64,000 nt of DNA from an uncultured Actinomycetes bacterium (GTDB taxonomy: Bacteria > Actinomycetota > Actinomycetes > Mycobacteriales > Mycobacteriaceae). The stretch covers positions 1 through 64,000 of the forward strand of contig CAISDL010000042.1 in NCBI GenBank assembly GCA_903884065.1, written 5' to 3'. Shown in pieces: positions 27,574 to 36,444 of the stretch. Positions within the stretch are counted from its first letter, which is position 1; each line of letters begins with the position of its first letter. Under the pieces are notes generated by a model that did no database searches, had not been told where the DNA came from, and saw only the letters and a list, made by a program, of their open reading frames with translations. A program made the position numbers and the translations under genes.

Positions 27574-28055
27574 ACGTCACCGTTGACCTTCGAATCATAG
27601 TCACAGCGCGGGACTATTCCGAAGCCCGCGACGAGCCGCCGGCCCGCATTGCTTAGCAAACTCATGTGACCTGGCGCACGACACCCTGCGTCGGCGCAGG
27701 CAGCGCGCTTCGATCCAGCGTCCAGGTGCCCGGACCGAGTTTGCTGAGACATGCGGTAAGGGCGTCGGCTTCACGAGATCCCGGGAATACTGAGAAAGGC
27801 CGCCTGTTACACTTGGAACAACGCCGGCTTCACGACAAAGTCGCCGGCTACGTCGTGGAACGCCTTCACTCTTCCGGCGCCGCCCCCCATTTTCGGGGCA
27901 GGAGTGCCGAGTTCGAATGATTCGTGCCCTACAGCACAACACGTCTCGCGGCGATCGATATTGCCTCCCGGCAGTCTCGCCCACCCCTGTGCTGAATCTT
28001 CGCGATCGCGACACCGTCGCACGCAGTGGCACACCCAAAGCCTGAAAGGCTGTTC
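27574..28055 (+). other. 482-base non-coding stretch; long leader of the DEAD-box helicase gene
   Basis: No frame in this stretch looks like a protein. It separates the divergent transpeptidase and helicase genes. A TGTTACACT box at 27805-27813 is a good actinobacterial -10; if used, transcription would start near 27820 and give a 5' leader of roughly 235 bases. A small GC hairpin (27882-27899) falls within it. Long structured leaders are known for cold-inducible DEAD-box helicase genes, so post-transcriptional control is plausible. Confidence 0.4.
27805..27813 (+). promoter_or_regulatory. candidate -10 promoter element for the DEAD-box helicase gene
   Basis: The sequence TGTTACACT fits the mycobacterial SigA -10 pattern TANNNT (TACACT, 27808-27813). 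No convincing TTGACA-like -35 lies 16-19 bases upstream, which is common in mycobacteria. The assignment is from sequence alone. Confidence 0.3.
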
Positions 28056-29378
28056 ATGACAACCGCAAATACCTTCGCCGGACTCGGCGTGCCCGCACCC
28101 CTGGTGCAGGCGCTCACCGCCGCCGGTCTCACTTCTCCGTTCCCGATCCAGAGCGCGACCCTGCCCGACACCCTCGCCGGACGCGACGTGCTGGGCCGGG
28201 GCAAGACCGGCAGCGGCAAGACCCTCGCCTTCTCGATTCCGCTGGTCACCCGGCTGTCCCAGAACAAGCGCCGGCCCTCCCGGCCGGCCGGTCTGGTGCT
28301 GGCCCCGACCCGCGAACTGGCCACCCAGATCACCGCGACGCTCGAACCCCTCGCCGCGGCCTACGGGCTGCGAGTCACGACCATCTTCGGCGGGGTGCCG
28401 CAGGGGCGCCAGGAACGAGCGCTCAAAGACGGTGTCGACATCGTGGTCGCCTGCCCGGGACGACTCGAGGACCTGATGCGCCAGCGGCTGATCAGCCTCG
28501 ACGCCGTCATGGTCACCGTGATCGACGAAGCCGACCACATGGCCGACCTCGGATTCCTGCCCGGCGTCACCCGGATCCTGGCCGCCACTCCCGCCGGCGG
28601 GCAGCGGATGCTGTTCTCGGCGACTCTGGACAACGGGGTCGACAAGCTGGTCAACCGCTTCCTCAAAGATGAGGTGTCGCATTCGGTCGACCCGCAGGAC
28701 TCCCCGGTCGCGGCGATGACCCACCACGTCTTCCACGTGGCCAGCGCCGACGCCAAGAAGGACTTGGTGCGCGTCCTGGCCTCCGGGACCGGGCGGCGAA
28801 TCCTGTTCCTGCGCACCAAGCATCAGGCCCGCAAGCTCGCCCGCCAGCTCACCGAATCGGGCATCCCGTCGGTGGACCTGCACGGCAACCTGTCCCAACC
28901 GGCCCGCGATCGCAACCTGGCCGCGTTCACCGCGGGAACGGCCCGGGTTCTGGTGGCCACCGACATCGCCGCCCGCGGCGTCCACGTCGACGACGTCGAA
29001 CTCGTGGTGCACTGCGACCCGCCCGCCGAGCACAAGGCCTACCTTCACCGTTCCGGACGGACCGCACGCGCCGGCCGGGCCGGTGACGTCGTGACCGTCG
29101 TGTTGCCCGAGCAGCGCAAGGACACCCAGGTACTCCTGCGCAAGGCAGGCATCACCGCCACCCCGCAATCGGTGGCGGCCGATTCCGCCGCGGTCGTGGA
29201 CTTGGTCGGCGAGCTGGCGCCGCATCAGGCGCCCTGCGCGCCGCCGAAGGCGGTGCAGCAACCGCCGCGCCGCACCGGAACCCGCGAGCCGCAACGCCGG
29301 AGAGTCTCCGGGCCCGCTGCGCCCCGTTCCGCCAACCGCCGCCGGGCTTCCCGCGGCGCGGGTGCGACGGCCGTCTAA
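28056..29378 (+). CDS. rhlE: DEAD-box ATP-dependent RNA helicase (RhlE type)
   Basis: The 440-aa product has the full motif series: Q motif (FPIQ), motif I GKTGSGKT, PTRELA, DEAD in VIDEADHMADLGF, SAT in LFSATL, ATDIAARGVHVDDV and HRSGRTARAG. A basic Arg/Pro-rich tail of about 60 residues follows, probably RNA-binding. ATG 28056 is preferred over 28026 because TGAAAGG precedes it and the family N-terminus begins MTTANTFAGLGVP. Role: RNA remodelling, ribosome assembly or decay, especially in the cold. Its 3' end overlaps the opposite DUF5994 gene by 4 bases. Confidence 0.92.
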   Translation: MTTANTFAGLGVPAPLVQALTAAGLTSPFPIQSATLPDTLAGRDVLGRGKTGSGKTLAFSIPLVTRLSQNKRRPSRPAGLVLAPTRELATQITATLEPLAAAYGLRVTTIFGGVPQGRQERALKDGVDIVVACPGRLEDLMRQRLISLDAVMVTVIDEADHMADLGFLPGVTRILAATPAGGQRMLFSATLDNGVDKLVNRFLKDEVSHSVDPQDSPVAAMTHHVFHVASADAKKDLVRVLASGTGRRILFLRTKHQARKLARQLTESGIPSVDLHGNLSQPARDRNLAAFTAGTARVLVATDIAARGVHVDDVELVVHCDPPAEHKAYLHRSGRTARAGRAGDVVTVVLPEQRKDTQVLLRKAGITATPQSVAADSAAVVDLVGELAPHQAPCAPPKAVQQPPRRTGTREPQRRRVSGPAAPRSANRRRASRGAGATAV

Positions 29379-29887
29379 TCCGCTTTCGGGCGGCCGGTCC
29401 GGGTCGCGTTCCACGAGGCACTTTCGGCCTGCGCGGCACGCATGACCCGGTCGGCCGCTTGAAACTCCTTGCTGGCCTTCTCCGAATCGTCGATCCGGCG
29501 CTCAGACGCCCGGCGTAGCACCATCATGGCCAGGGGCGGTGCCGTCATCGACGGCACCACCAGCAGGCTGATGACCGCCGAGCGACCGGCCAGGACCATC
29601 AGCCGGTGATGCGGAGTGTTCCGGCCGATCTTGGCCGCCATATCCGGGGACATCGTGCTCAACACCGGGGTCGGCGAATACGCGGACCAGTTGATGTCGA
29701 TGCCGAGGACCTCGCCGAGCGCGGGATGCAACGCCTCGACGAGATCGGGCAATTCGCGCGCCATCGCGGCGGTGCGGGGCCACCAGGCCCCGTCGATGTC
29801 TCCGCCCAGGACTCCGGCCAGAGCGACCCGCACCGGACTCGCCACCCGCCGGGAGGACTGTCTGGCAGCCAAATCAGTGGGCTCCAC
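29375..29887 (-). CDS. DUF5994 family protein
   Basis: The 170-aa protein has the features of the actinobacterial DUF5994 family: VRVALAGVLGGDIDGAWWPR near the N-terminus and ELPDLVEALHPALGEVLGID after it, with conserved tryptophans. No catalytic motif is visible and it has no signal peptide. Function is unknown; mycobacteria typically have several copies. It is convergent with the helicase gene. Confidence 0.8.
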   Translation of the reverse strand: MEPTDLAARQSSRRVASPVRVALAGVLGGDIDGAWWPRTAAMARELPDLVEALHPALGEVLGIDINWSAYSPTPVLSTMSPDMAAKIGRNTPHHRLMVLAGRSAVISLLVVPSMTAPPLAMMVLRRASERRIDDSEKASKEFQAADRVMRAAQAESASWNATRTGRPKAD

Positions 29888-30015
29888 GGGAGCTCCTTCG
29901 CGTCAGGACGGGCACGCGATTGAGGAACCGCAGGCGTTTCCGAGCCTACACGCGCCTCCAAAAACGACGGTGAGCAGCGATAACAGCCCGTTGACCGCAG
30001 GGTCGGCAACGCGTT

Positions 30016-31671
30016 CTAGGCGACCCCCAGGCGGCGCGCGAGATCCGGTCCGCCCACCTCGGTGATGAAATCCGGGTCGCCGCACACCACGAGTTGGTCT
30101 CGTGCGCGAGAAAGACCGACATACAAGCGTTCTCGCGCGCGCTCCAGGCCGTAGCGGTCGTTGACCACGAGCACGATGGCTCGCCGCTCAAGTCCCTTGA
30201 AACCCAGCACGTGCCCGTAGAACACCTGCTCGGCGTCCCAGAAGCTGTCCCAGTAGGCCGACGTGCCCTCGGCCTGGCGGCTGACCTGTTCGGGGTGGCG
30301 ACTGCCCGTGGTCAACAGTGCGACGTCCTCGGGGCGCCAACCCTCGTCGAGCAGGGCATCGACCTGGTCATCGCCGATGCTGAGCGCCTCATCGGAGTCA
30401 CAGGCCACGAACCGCACCTCCGGCCCGTCTCCGCCGAGGAGCCGCATCGGGTGATCGACCAGCGGCTGAAAGGCGTTGGCAATCTGGCGCGTGTTACGGA
30501 TGTTCTGGTCGAGGATCAACGGCACCAGTGGCACCGGCGGGGTTCCCTGGCGGTCGAACACCCGCTGCCCTTCGTCGCTGAACACGTAGAGGCCGCCGGC
30601 TTCGGGATCGCGCAACGCGATCAGGATGGGCTCCCACCAACTGTCGGCGAAGTCCTGCGCCTCGTCGATGACGATGGCGTCGAATCGCTGGCCGTCCGCC
30701 AGATCGGCCGCCAGTTGCTCCATCTGAGCGGGCAGGTCATGTTCGAAGAACTGCGAGACTTCTTGGGTCCGCTCGGACTCGTCGGCACCCTCGGGAGCAC
30801 CCCACTGGATGCCGAGTTGGTGGAACTCGCCGACATAACCGGGCTGCTGGCGCCGCTTCCAGGTGCCGGTGATGCGCTTGAGGTAGGACGCCAGGCCGTG
30901 CGAATAGCAGACCAACGCCACGCGCTGGCCGGCCGCTGCCAGTCGGCGAGCCTGTTCGGTGGCCATGAAGGTCTTGCCGCTTCCCGCGCCTCCGCGGACC
31001 TCGACGCGGTTGAGCAGGCGGATGGCGTCGAGAATGACGGCCTGGCGATCGGTGAGGACGTCGGCGGCGTCGTCGTTCTCCAGTGCGCGGGCAACGACAT
31101 CACGTTGGGGCAGGCCGCGGCCCGCCAGCGCTGTCGTGAGCTGCCCGATGGCGGTGTCGCCCAGCAGCGGCAGATCAGTCCTCTGGTTGAGCGCGACGGC
31201 GCGCAGCTTCGCACCGATCCGGGTGACCTCGTCGCGGTCGATCACCATCCATCGCGGGCAGTCCGGAAGCGCAAAACCTTGGGAGAGATCGCTATTGGGA
31301 AGAACCACAACGTGATTCCATCGCGGACGGGCCTGCGTCCAGCGCGGGTCGGACTCGACGAAATTGCGCAACGCATAGCGGGCCTGCCGGACCTGGCGGA
31401 CCGGGTCGATGACCTTGACGTGGCCACCGCGGCTGCGCTGCAGCCAGTCGCGACCGTCGTGCCACACCTCGCCGCCCTTGACCTCGACGCAGATGACTCC
31501 GGCGCCTTCGAGGGCGACGACGAAGTCGATCTCGTGATCCTTCTGGTGGTCGGTGACCCGTTGGCCGACGATGATCACGTCATGGTCGCCGAGTTGGTCG
31601 ACAAGCAGGCGGAAGACCTTGCGCTCGGTGTCGTTGGCCAGTCGGGGTTTGTCGGGCAACGTGATCGGCAT
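30016..31671 (-). CDS. NERD-domain fused superfamily 1 (UvrD-like) DNA helicase
   Basis: The 551-aa protein has two parts. Residues about 10-120 form a NERD nuclease-related domain, with acidic and lysine residues of a restriction-type fold in DHEIDFVVALE and ICVEVKGGEVW. Then comes an SF1 helicase with Walker A GGAGSGKTF, Walker B VIDEAQDF and a UvrD_C_2-like end (GHVLGFKGLERRAIVLV, YVGLSRARDQLVV). The D-E-K arrangement suggests an active nuclease. Members of this group occur in DNA repair and as stand-alone defence genes. No defence partner is adjacent, so the role stays open. Confidence 0.85.
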   Translation of the reverse strand: MPITLPDKPRLANDTERKVFRLLVDQLGDHDVIIVGQRVTDHQKDHEIDFVVALEGAGVICVEVKGGEVWHDGRDWLQRSRGGHVKVIDPVRQVRQARYALRNFVESDPRWTQARPRWNHVVVLPNSDLSQGFALPDCPRWMVIDRDEVTRIGAKLRAVALNQRTDLPLLGDTAIGQLTTALAGRGLPQRDVVARALENDDAADVLTDRQAVILDAIRLLNRVEVRGGAGSGKTFMATEQARRLAAAGQRVALVCYSHGLASYLKRITGTWKRRQQPGYVGEFHQLGIQWGAPEGADESERTQEVSQFFEHDLPAQMEQLAADLADGQRFDAIVIDEAQDFADSWWEPILIALRDPEAGGLYVFSDEGQRVFDRQGTPPVPLVPLILDQNIRNTRQIANAFQPLVDHPMRLLGGDGPEVRFVACDSDEALSIGDDQVDALLDEGWRPEDVALLTTGSRHPEQVSRQAEGTSAYWDSFWDAEQVFYGHVLGFKGLERRAIVLVVNDRYGLERARERLYVGLSRARDQLVVCGDPDFITEVGGPDLARRLGVA

Positions 31672-31863
31672 CCTGCAACCTTTCTCGCCCCCACCTCCGT
31701 GTGCGCGCTGATCGTAGAACGCGTCCGGACGCTCGGGCCGGATTAACTCCTGTACCGTGGATGTCAGAGCCGTTCGCCAGCGCAGGGCGACCAGGGATGA
31801 AGATCATCCGGCTCGCCTCCCGAACCCGATCTCAGGCCGGGCCTCAACGAACAAGGACATGCC

Positions 31864-31977
31864 ATGAACGACAGCCTCTTTTCACATCCCACCGAAGCTC
31901 AGTCCGAAGCCAAGACCGAAGAAAACACCAGTGCCGAGCCGGTCACTATGCCGGTGTTCTCCCACCAGGATCGCTGA
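31864..31977 (+). CDS. tiny acidic protein, 37 residues, unknown
   Basis: An ATG at 31864 is preceded by AAGGA (31853-31857) at a suitable distance and opens 37 codons ending at 31977. The peptide begins MNDSLFSHPTEAQSEAKTEE and ends MPVFSHQDR. It is acidic with no cysteine and no membrane segment. The FSH motif occurs near both ends. It stands alone between the divergent helicase gene and the downstream membrane protein (63 bases). It could be a structural small protein or a peptide precursor, but no modifying enzyme is nearby. Confidence 0.45.
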   Translation: MNDSLFSHPTEAQSEAKTEENTSAEPVTMPVFSHQDR

Positions 31978-32039
31978 CCCTCCAGCCTGGGATCCCTGTC
32001 GCTAGTCTGCATTCACTTCGGTTGCGAGACAGGGGCGAG

Positions 32040-32906
32040 ATGATCGACCAGGCGGCGAACGCAAGCGGGCGACGCTCGGATTGGCCCGCCATCGCCGCGG
32101 CGTTCGTCCTCGTCATCGGGTTCACCTACAGCGACGACATCATCGAATTCTTCGCCGAGGCCGGCGGGGTTTCGCTCTCCCGATGGGCCATCGTCATCCT
32201 CGACCTCTCGCTGGTCGGCGGAAGCGCCGTTCTGAAATGGCACATGACACCCCGGCCGCGACACTTCGGCACGTTTCTGCAGGGTCTGCTTCGGGGGCCG
32301 TGGCTGATCGGCGCCGCGGTGGTGCTGTTCGTTCATCTGGTCTTGCTGACCACCCCACCGCCGGAACGGGACTGGGCGGTGGCGGGATCGTTGTGGCTGA
32401 CGCTGCTGACCACCGCCGCCTTCGTGGTGGCGATGGGCCTACTGCTGGTCCCGGCTCTGGGAGCCGATTCGGCACCGCGGGGATGGATCCTGCCGGTGGT
32501 GATCGGGACCTTCGTGGCGCAGGTGGCCTCGGCGATGTGGTACCCGCTCATCGACATGGACAGAGCCTGCGCTGACGACGTCTCCACCGAGTACTTCAAC
32601 GGCATGGTCCAGGTGCTGCCGGTCTTTCTCGTGACACTGGGCCTGGAGGTCAATTATCTGCGCATGCACAACGCGATTCGCGCCTCGGGACCGCGGGCGG
32701 TCGCCGTGATGACGGTGATCCTGCTGTGCGTCGCGGAGGTCCTCGCGTTCTCCATGTTGATCAAGGGCGACAAGATCAGCTGCGGGTCTGCGGCGGACTG
32801 GCACGAGTACATCTCGTTCGTCGTGACCGTGCACGCCGCGGCAATCAGTCTCGCGACGCTGGCGTGGCTGTTGTTGGCCATTCCGCACAAGCGGTCCGAT
32901 GGTTGA
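32040..32906 (+). CDS. hypothetical membrane protein with about seven helices
   Basis: The 288-aa product starts at ATG 32040, chosen because the first membrane segment (WPAIAAAFVLVIGFTY) begins shortly after and the frame further left has no coding character. Roughly seven hydrophobic segments alternate with short loops. Two extracytoplasmic loops each hold one cysteine (DRACADDVS and KISCGSAADW), which could form a disulfide. No known family was recognised. It is followed by the convergent methyltransferase gene (38 bases). Confidence 0.65.
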   Translation: MIDQAANASGRRSDWPAIAAAFVLVIGFTYSDDIIEFFAEAGGVSLSRWAIVILDLSLVGGSAVLKWHMTPRPRHFGTFLQGLLRGPWLIGAAVVLFVHLVLLTTPPPERDWAVAGSLWLTLLTTAAFVVAMGLLLVPALGADSAPRGWILPVVIGTFVAQVASAMWYPLIDMDRACADDVSTEYFNGMVQVLPVFLVTLGLEVNYLRMHNAIRASGPRAVAVMTVILLCVAEVLAFSMLIKGDKISCGSAADWHEYISFVVTVHAAAISLATLAWLLLAIPHKRSDG

Positions 32907-32944
32907 TGAGTTGGACCGGGTGATCGCGGCATGGAGGGCGGAGC

Positions 32945-34033
32945 TCAGTTCGTGAGAGCCACCGGGGTTTTCTCGAACAGATAGTGGAAGACCATCCACT
33001 CGTTGCCGTCGCGGTATCCGAAGACCTCTGAGCAGAACAGCAGGAACATGCGCCACCGCTGCAGGGCGACCGATGCCGATGTCGGTCCGCCCTCCAGTGC
33101 GCGCAGGCATTCCGCGGTGTTCGCGTCCAGCTTGGCCAGCCACGCATCGAGTGTTCGGCTGTACTGCCGGCCGTCGATGTCCCAGACGCGCGCTTGCTTG
33201 AGATCCGGGGGCAGGAAGTACTCGAAGAGATCTCTGCTGGGCATGGTGCCGCCGGCGAAGAAATACTTTCCCATCCAGTCGGTGGTCTTGAAGTCGTAGG
33301 CGAATCGGCGATTTCCCAGGATCTGCACCATCATTCGGCCGTCGGGCTTCAGCCAGGAGCTGACCTTTTTCAGCACCATGTCGTAGTTCTTCATGTGCTC
33401 GAGCATTTCGCAGGAAACGATCACGTCGAAGGACTCGCCGAACGACGGGTCGTCGAATGTGCTCGCGTCGGCTTTGACATTGGTGAATCGTCCTGCGTGA
33501 CGGGCATTACGGGCCTTGATGAAATCCTGCTGAGTTGTGCTGTTGGACAGGAACGTCACGTGGACGTCGTCGTAGTTCTCCAGGACGTAGCCGCCGTGCG
33601 AGCCCCAGCCGCAGCCGAGATCGAGTAGTCGAATCGGTCCGCGATCGCGGACGACTTCACTGAGTTCGAGGTGATCTTCGAGGAACGCGTGCAGCATGGC
33701 GGTCTCGGCGTCGGCCAGGCTTGTGGTCTGCTCCGGGAACAGACAGCAGGAGTATTTCAGATGCGGGCCGAGCATCAGTTCGAAGAACCGCGTCGGCACC
33801 TCGTAGTGCTGGATGTTGGCGTCGGCCTGATGGGTCGCGCCGGCACTGGCGCGAAGTTTCTCGAAGTACTTCTTCTTGAAGTGCGCCTGCTTCTCGGTAT
33901 CACCGCCGCACTCGAAGGTTGTGACCCAGGATCCGCACATGGTGCGAACCAGAAGCCTCATCAGGGAATCCGGAAGAAGACCACGTTCCTTGAGGGCGAG
34001 CACGGTGTTGAACAGGAATTCCACAATGGTCAT
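32945..34033 (-). CDS. cyclopropane-fatty-acid-synthase-like SAM methyltransferase
   Basis: The 362-aa product resembles the CFAS/coclaurine N-methyltransferase branch. HYEVPTRFFELMLGPHLKYS is the typical substrate-side segment, followed by motif I LLDLGCGWGSHGGYV and CEMLEHMKNYD. The frame is open far upstream, but ATG 34033 (MTIVEFLFNTVLALKERG) is the family start. It lacks the close similarity to mycolate-modifying CmaA/MmaA enzymes, so a lipid or small-molecule target is possible. Divergent from the DUF1330 gene. Confidence 0.8.
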   Translation of the reverse strand: MTIVEFLFNTVLALKERGLLPDSLMRLLVRTMCGSWVTTFECGGDTEKQAHFKKKYFEKLRASAGATHQADANIQHYEVPTRFFELMLGPHLKYSCCLFPEQTTSLADAETAMLHAFLEDHLELSEVVRDRGPIRLLDLGCGWGSHGGYVLENYDDVHVTFLSNSTTQQDFIKARNARHAGRFTNVKADASTFDDPSFGESFDVIVSCEMLEHMKNYDMVLKKVSSWLKPDGRMMVQILGNRRFAYDFKTTDWMGKYFFAGGTMPSRDLFEYFLPPDLKQARVWDIDGRQYSRTLDAWLAKLDANTAECLRALEGGPTSASVALQRWRMFLLFCSEVFGYRDGNEWMVFHYLFEKTPVALTN

Positions 34034-34162
34034 CCAAACACACCGCGCCAGGTCTCCCGGGGGCGAAGCCACGTCTCTACGTATGGTCTGAATGTCGCTC
34101 GTGCGGTAATGGTGTGAAGTCAACCCACGTCCCATCAACCCTGCACGAACAGGAGTCATGAC

Positions 34163-34531
34163 ATGGCAATCGACCCCCGCGGCGCCGACCTCAAGCGATT
34201 CCTGGCCGAGGACACCGGTGGACCGTTCGTGATGCTGAACCTCTTGAGGTTCGCCGACGGTAAGGCCGCCCAGTATGACGAGTACGCGCGACGGGCCCAG
34301 GAGTTCGTCAAACGCCATGGCGGCGAACCCCTCTACTTGGGCGAGGGTTCGACGGTGCTGGCGGCGGAACCGGGCCAGGAGTGGGACGCGGTCATGCTGG
34401 TGCGTTATCCCAGTCGCGAGGCATTCAGTCGTATGGTCGCCGATCCCGAGTACCACGCGATCTCGCATCTGCGCACCGGAGCGCTCACCGAAGCCGTGCT
34501 GCAGGCGACCATTCCCCGGCAGCTGACGTGA
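34163..34531 (+). CDS. DUF1330 domain-containing protein
   Basis: This 122-aa small ferredoxin-like (dimeric alpha/beta barrel) protein has the DUF1330 features: PFVMLNLLRFADGKA near residues 20-35, YDEYARRAQEFV, and VRYPSREAFSRMVADPEYH. The fold suggests dimerisation and binding of a small aromatic or lipid, as in EthD-like proteins, but function is unknown. Its stop overlaps the GTG of the following broken gene (GTGA at 34528-34531). Confidence 0.85.
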   Translation: MAIDPRGADLKRFLAEDTGGPFVMLNLLRFADGKAAQYDEYARRAQEFVKRHGGEPLYLGEGSTVLAAEPGQEWDAVMLVRYPSREAFSRMVADPEYHAISHLRTGALTEAVLQATIPRQLT

Positions 34532-34835
34532 CCAGCACCCTGGACAGCATCCTCGACGCTCACGGAGGGCTGGACTACTGGCGCTCACTGTCGGCGATCG
34601 AACTGGAGATGTCCGCGCACGGCTTCCTGTTGCGGGCCAAACATGTTCGGCCGCAACGACATGTCCGGCTCACCATCAGCACACGCAAGTGACCCGGCTG
34701 GAGGTGGGGTTTTTCGGCGGGCTGCGGCTGCCGACCCGACGGCGGGTCTATCCGGCCGGGCCCTTCACCCGGCCGCTGCCCTTCCCGACCCTGGTCGCCA
34801 TCGACATCCACGACGCGCGAGCGCGGCCGGCGTGA
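34528..34835 (+). pseudogene. broken gene, N- and C-terminal parts in different frames with middle lost
   Basis: From GTG 34528 the frame gives TSTLDSILDAHGGLDYWRSL and continues to KHVRPQRHVRLTISTRK, then stops at 34690-34692. Immediately after, in another frame, VTRLEVGFFGGLRLPTRRRV and FTRPLPFPTLVAIDIHDARA run to the TGA at 34833-34835. These look like the start and end of one mycobacterial protein family of about 240 residues. The joint at about 34689 therefore marks an internal deletion of roughly 130-150 codons. The ending PTRRRV-x-P-PTLVAIDIHD matches that family's C-terminus. Confidence 0.6.
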
Positions 34836-35758
34836 TTCCCGCCGGGGTGCCGACACGATCCTCGGCAGCGTTGCTCGCGGCCCTGACCGCACTCGCCTCG
34901 TCTGGCTGTCAACGCCCCGGCGAACCGGGCCCGCCGCACGGCGCCGTCGACATCGGGGGCGGCCGTTCGATCTTCCTCGACTGCCAGGGCGACGGGTCAC
35001 CGACGGTGCTGATCATCCCCGGCAAGGGTAGCTACGCCGAGGCGTGGAACGTGGTTGTGCCCCAGGATGACCCGATCCGTTCCTCGACGTACGACCTCAT
35101 CGAGCAGGCCGCGCTCACACCAAGCCGTGATGCGGTCCAGCCCACCGTCGCCAGGACCACTCAGGTGTGCGCCTACGACCGGCCGAACACCCGGCCCGAC
35201 GGCAGCGACCAGTCGACTCCGGTGGCCCAACCGCACGGTGTGGCCGCCGACGTCGACGACCTGCTCGCGCTCATCACGGCCGCACATCTAGCCGGCCCCT
35301 TCGTTCTCGCCGCGCACTCGTACGGCGGCCTCATCGCCGACCTGCTGGCACGGACCCACCCCGATCTCGTCAGCGGCCTGGTGATGGTCGACCCCGTGTC
35401 GGAGTTCCTGCCGACCGTGGGCACTCCGTTGCAGAATGCCGCATTCGACCGCGACGGCAGGGTTCCCGCCACGCCGGACGGCGAAGGAGTCCTTTTCGAC
35501 GACGCTTTCGCCCGCATCCAAGCAGCCCCGCCGCTTCCGAAAGTTCCGGCCGCAGTGCTCAGCTCAGGCAAGTTCATGTCGCCGGCACGTCTTAAGTCGG
35601 ACAACTACACCCAAGCCCAGATTCGGCATGCCAACGACATGCTCGCCGCGGCGCTGGGCACCGACAATCACGTCGTGGCCGACAGTGGACACAGTGTGAT
35701 GCTCTACTCCCCGCACGAGGTGGCTCAAGCCATCGATGCGATCGTTGAGGCGCAATGA
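34832..35758 (+). CDS. alpha/beta-hydrolase, probable lipoprotein
   Basis: The 308-aa product starts at GTG 34832, giving a signal peptide (RSSAALLAALTALASSGC) with lipobox ASSGC, so it should be acylated and face outward. The hydrolase domain has an oxyanion segment at IIPGKGSYAEAW and the nucleophile elbow AAHSYGGLIAD. A late Asp in VMVDPVSEF and His in VADSGHSVM complete the triad. The substrate is unknown. It overlaps the broken gene upstream and the acetyltransferase downstream (4 bases), suggesting one transcript. Confidence 0.8.
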   Translation: MIPAGVPTRSSAALLAALTALASSGCQRPGEPGPPHGAVDIGGGRSIFLDCQGDGSPTVLIIPGKGSYAEAWNVVVPQDDPIRSSTYDLIEQAALTPSRDAVQPTVARTTQVCAYDRPNTRPDGSDQSTPVAQPHGVAADVDDLLALITAAHLAGPFVLAAHSYGGLIADLLARTHPDLVSGLVMVDPVSEFLPTVGTPLQNAAFDRDGRVPATPDGEGVLFDDAFARIQAAPPLPKVPAAVLSSGKFMSPARLKSDNYTQAQIRHANDMLAAALGTDNHVVADSGHSVMLYSPHEVAQAIDAIVEAQ

Positions 35759-36345
35759 CGGAGCACGGAGCCGAAGGCGGCACCGGTGCCGTCACGATCA
35801 GGCTTGCGGGGCAACCCGACGTCTCCGGGCTGACAGCACTCGAATCTCGTTACTACGTCGGTAATCTGGACCAGTCGCGACGAGCGGACGGCTTCATCTC
35901 GGTATTGCATTCCCGAGAATGGTTCGAGCGGACCATCGACGATGGCGGATTGCATGTCGCGGTGATCGACGGTGCCGTAGCCGGATTCATCGCCGTCACA
36001 GATCCACCGCCGAGGACCACGCCGGGACTCCCCCCGATCGTGGCGGCCATGATCGATCTCGCCGAGACTCTCGAGTTCAACGGCGCACCGATCGCGCGGC
36101 AACGCTACGCACTGCGAGGTCCGGTCCTCATCGGAGAACAGGCACGGGGGCGCGGCATCTACACCGCCTTCAACGCCGCGACCGCGAAGGCGTATCGAGA
36201 CCGATACGACATCGGGGTGCTGTTCGTCTCCACCGACAATCCGCGATCGCTGCACACCACGACCACCAAACTCGGGGCCGAACCCCTGGCCGTCTTCGAG
36301 GCGGGCGGTCAGACCTACCACTTCCTGGCGTTCACGTTCGGCTAA
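35755..36345 (+). CDS. GNAT-like N-acetyltransferase
   Basis: The 196-aa product fits the GNAT fold. Strand 4 (GLHVAVIDGAVAGFIAVTD) is followed by an extended loop and the acetyl-CoA pyrophosphate loop GEQARGRGIYTAFN. The strand VLFVSTDNPRSLHTTTTKLG gives the Asn-x-x-Ser/helix feature near the C-terminus. The acceptor is unknown. Start ATG 35755 overlaps the hydrolase stop as ATGA. Confidence 0.7.
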   Translation: MTEHGAEGGTGAVTIRLAGQPDVSGLTALESRYYVGNLDQSRRADGFISVLHSREWFERTIDDGGLHVAVIDGAVAGFIAVTDPPPRTTPGLPPIVAAMIDLAETLEFNGAPIARQRYALRGPVLIGEQARGRGIYTAFNAATAKAYRDRYDIGVLFVSTDNPRSLHTTTTKLGAEPLAVFEAGGQTYHFLAFTFG

Positions 36346-36444
36346 TTGCCGCGCCAACTCGGTGGTCCATGAGCGGCGGATCCTGTTGCAGCGGTGGCGA
36401 TCCCGGGTCGGATGGCTCGCAGCTTCGCTTCCGATCCCCGCACT

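Noticed and set aside
25789..27600. 603-codon plus-strand frame opposite the transpeptidase
   Set aside because: No motif, compositionally biased, antisense to two well-supported genes.
27807..29414. 535-codon minus-strand frame over the helicase
   Set aside because: Fully antisense to a gene with all DEAD-box motifs.
30094..31746. 550-codon plus-strand frame over the NERD helicase
   Set aside because: Shadow of the helicase; no domain, and no ribosome binding site.
34034..34588. N-terminal extension of the CFA-like methyltransferase
   Set aside because: The extra 185 codons overlap the divergent DUF1330 gene and have no resemblance to the family.
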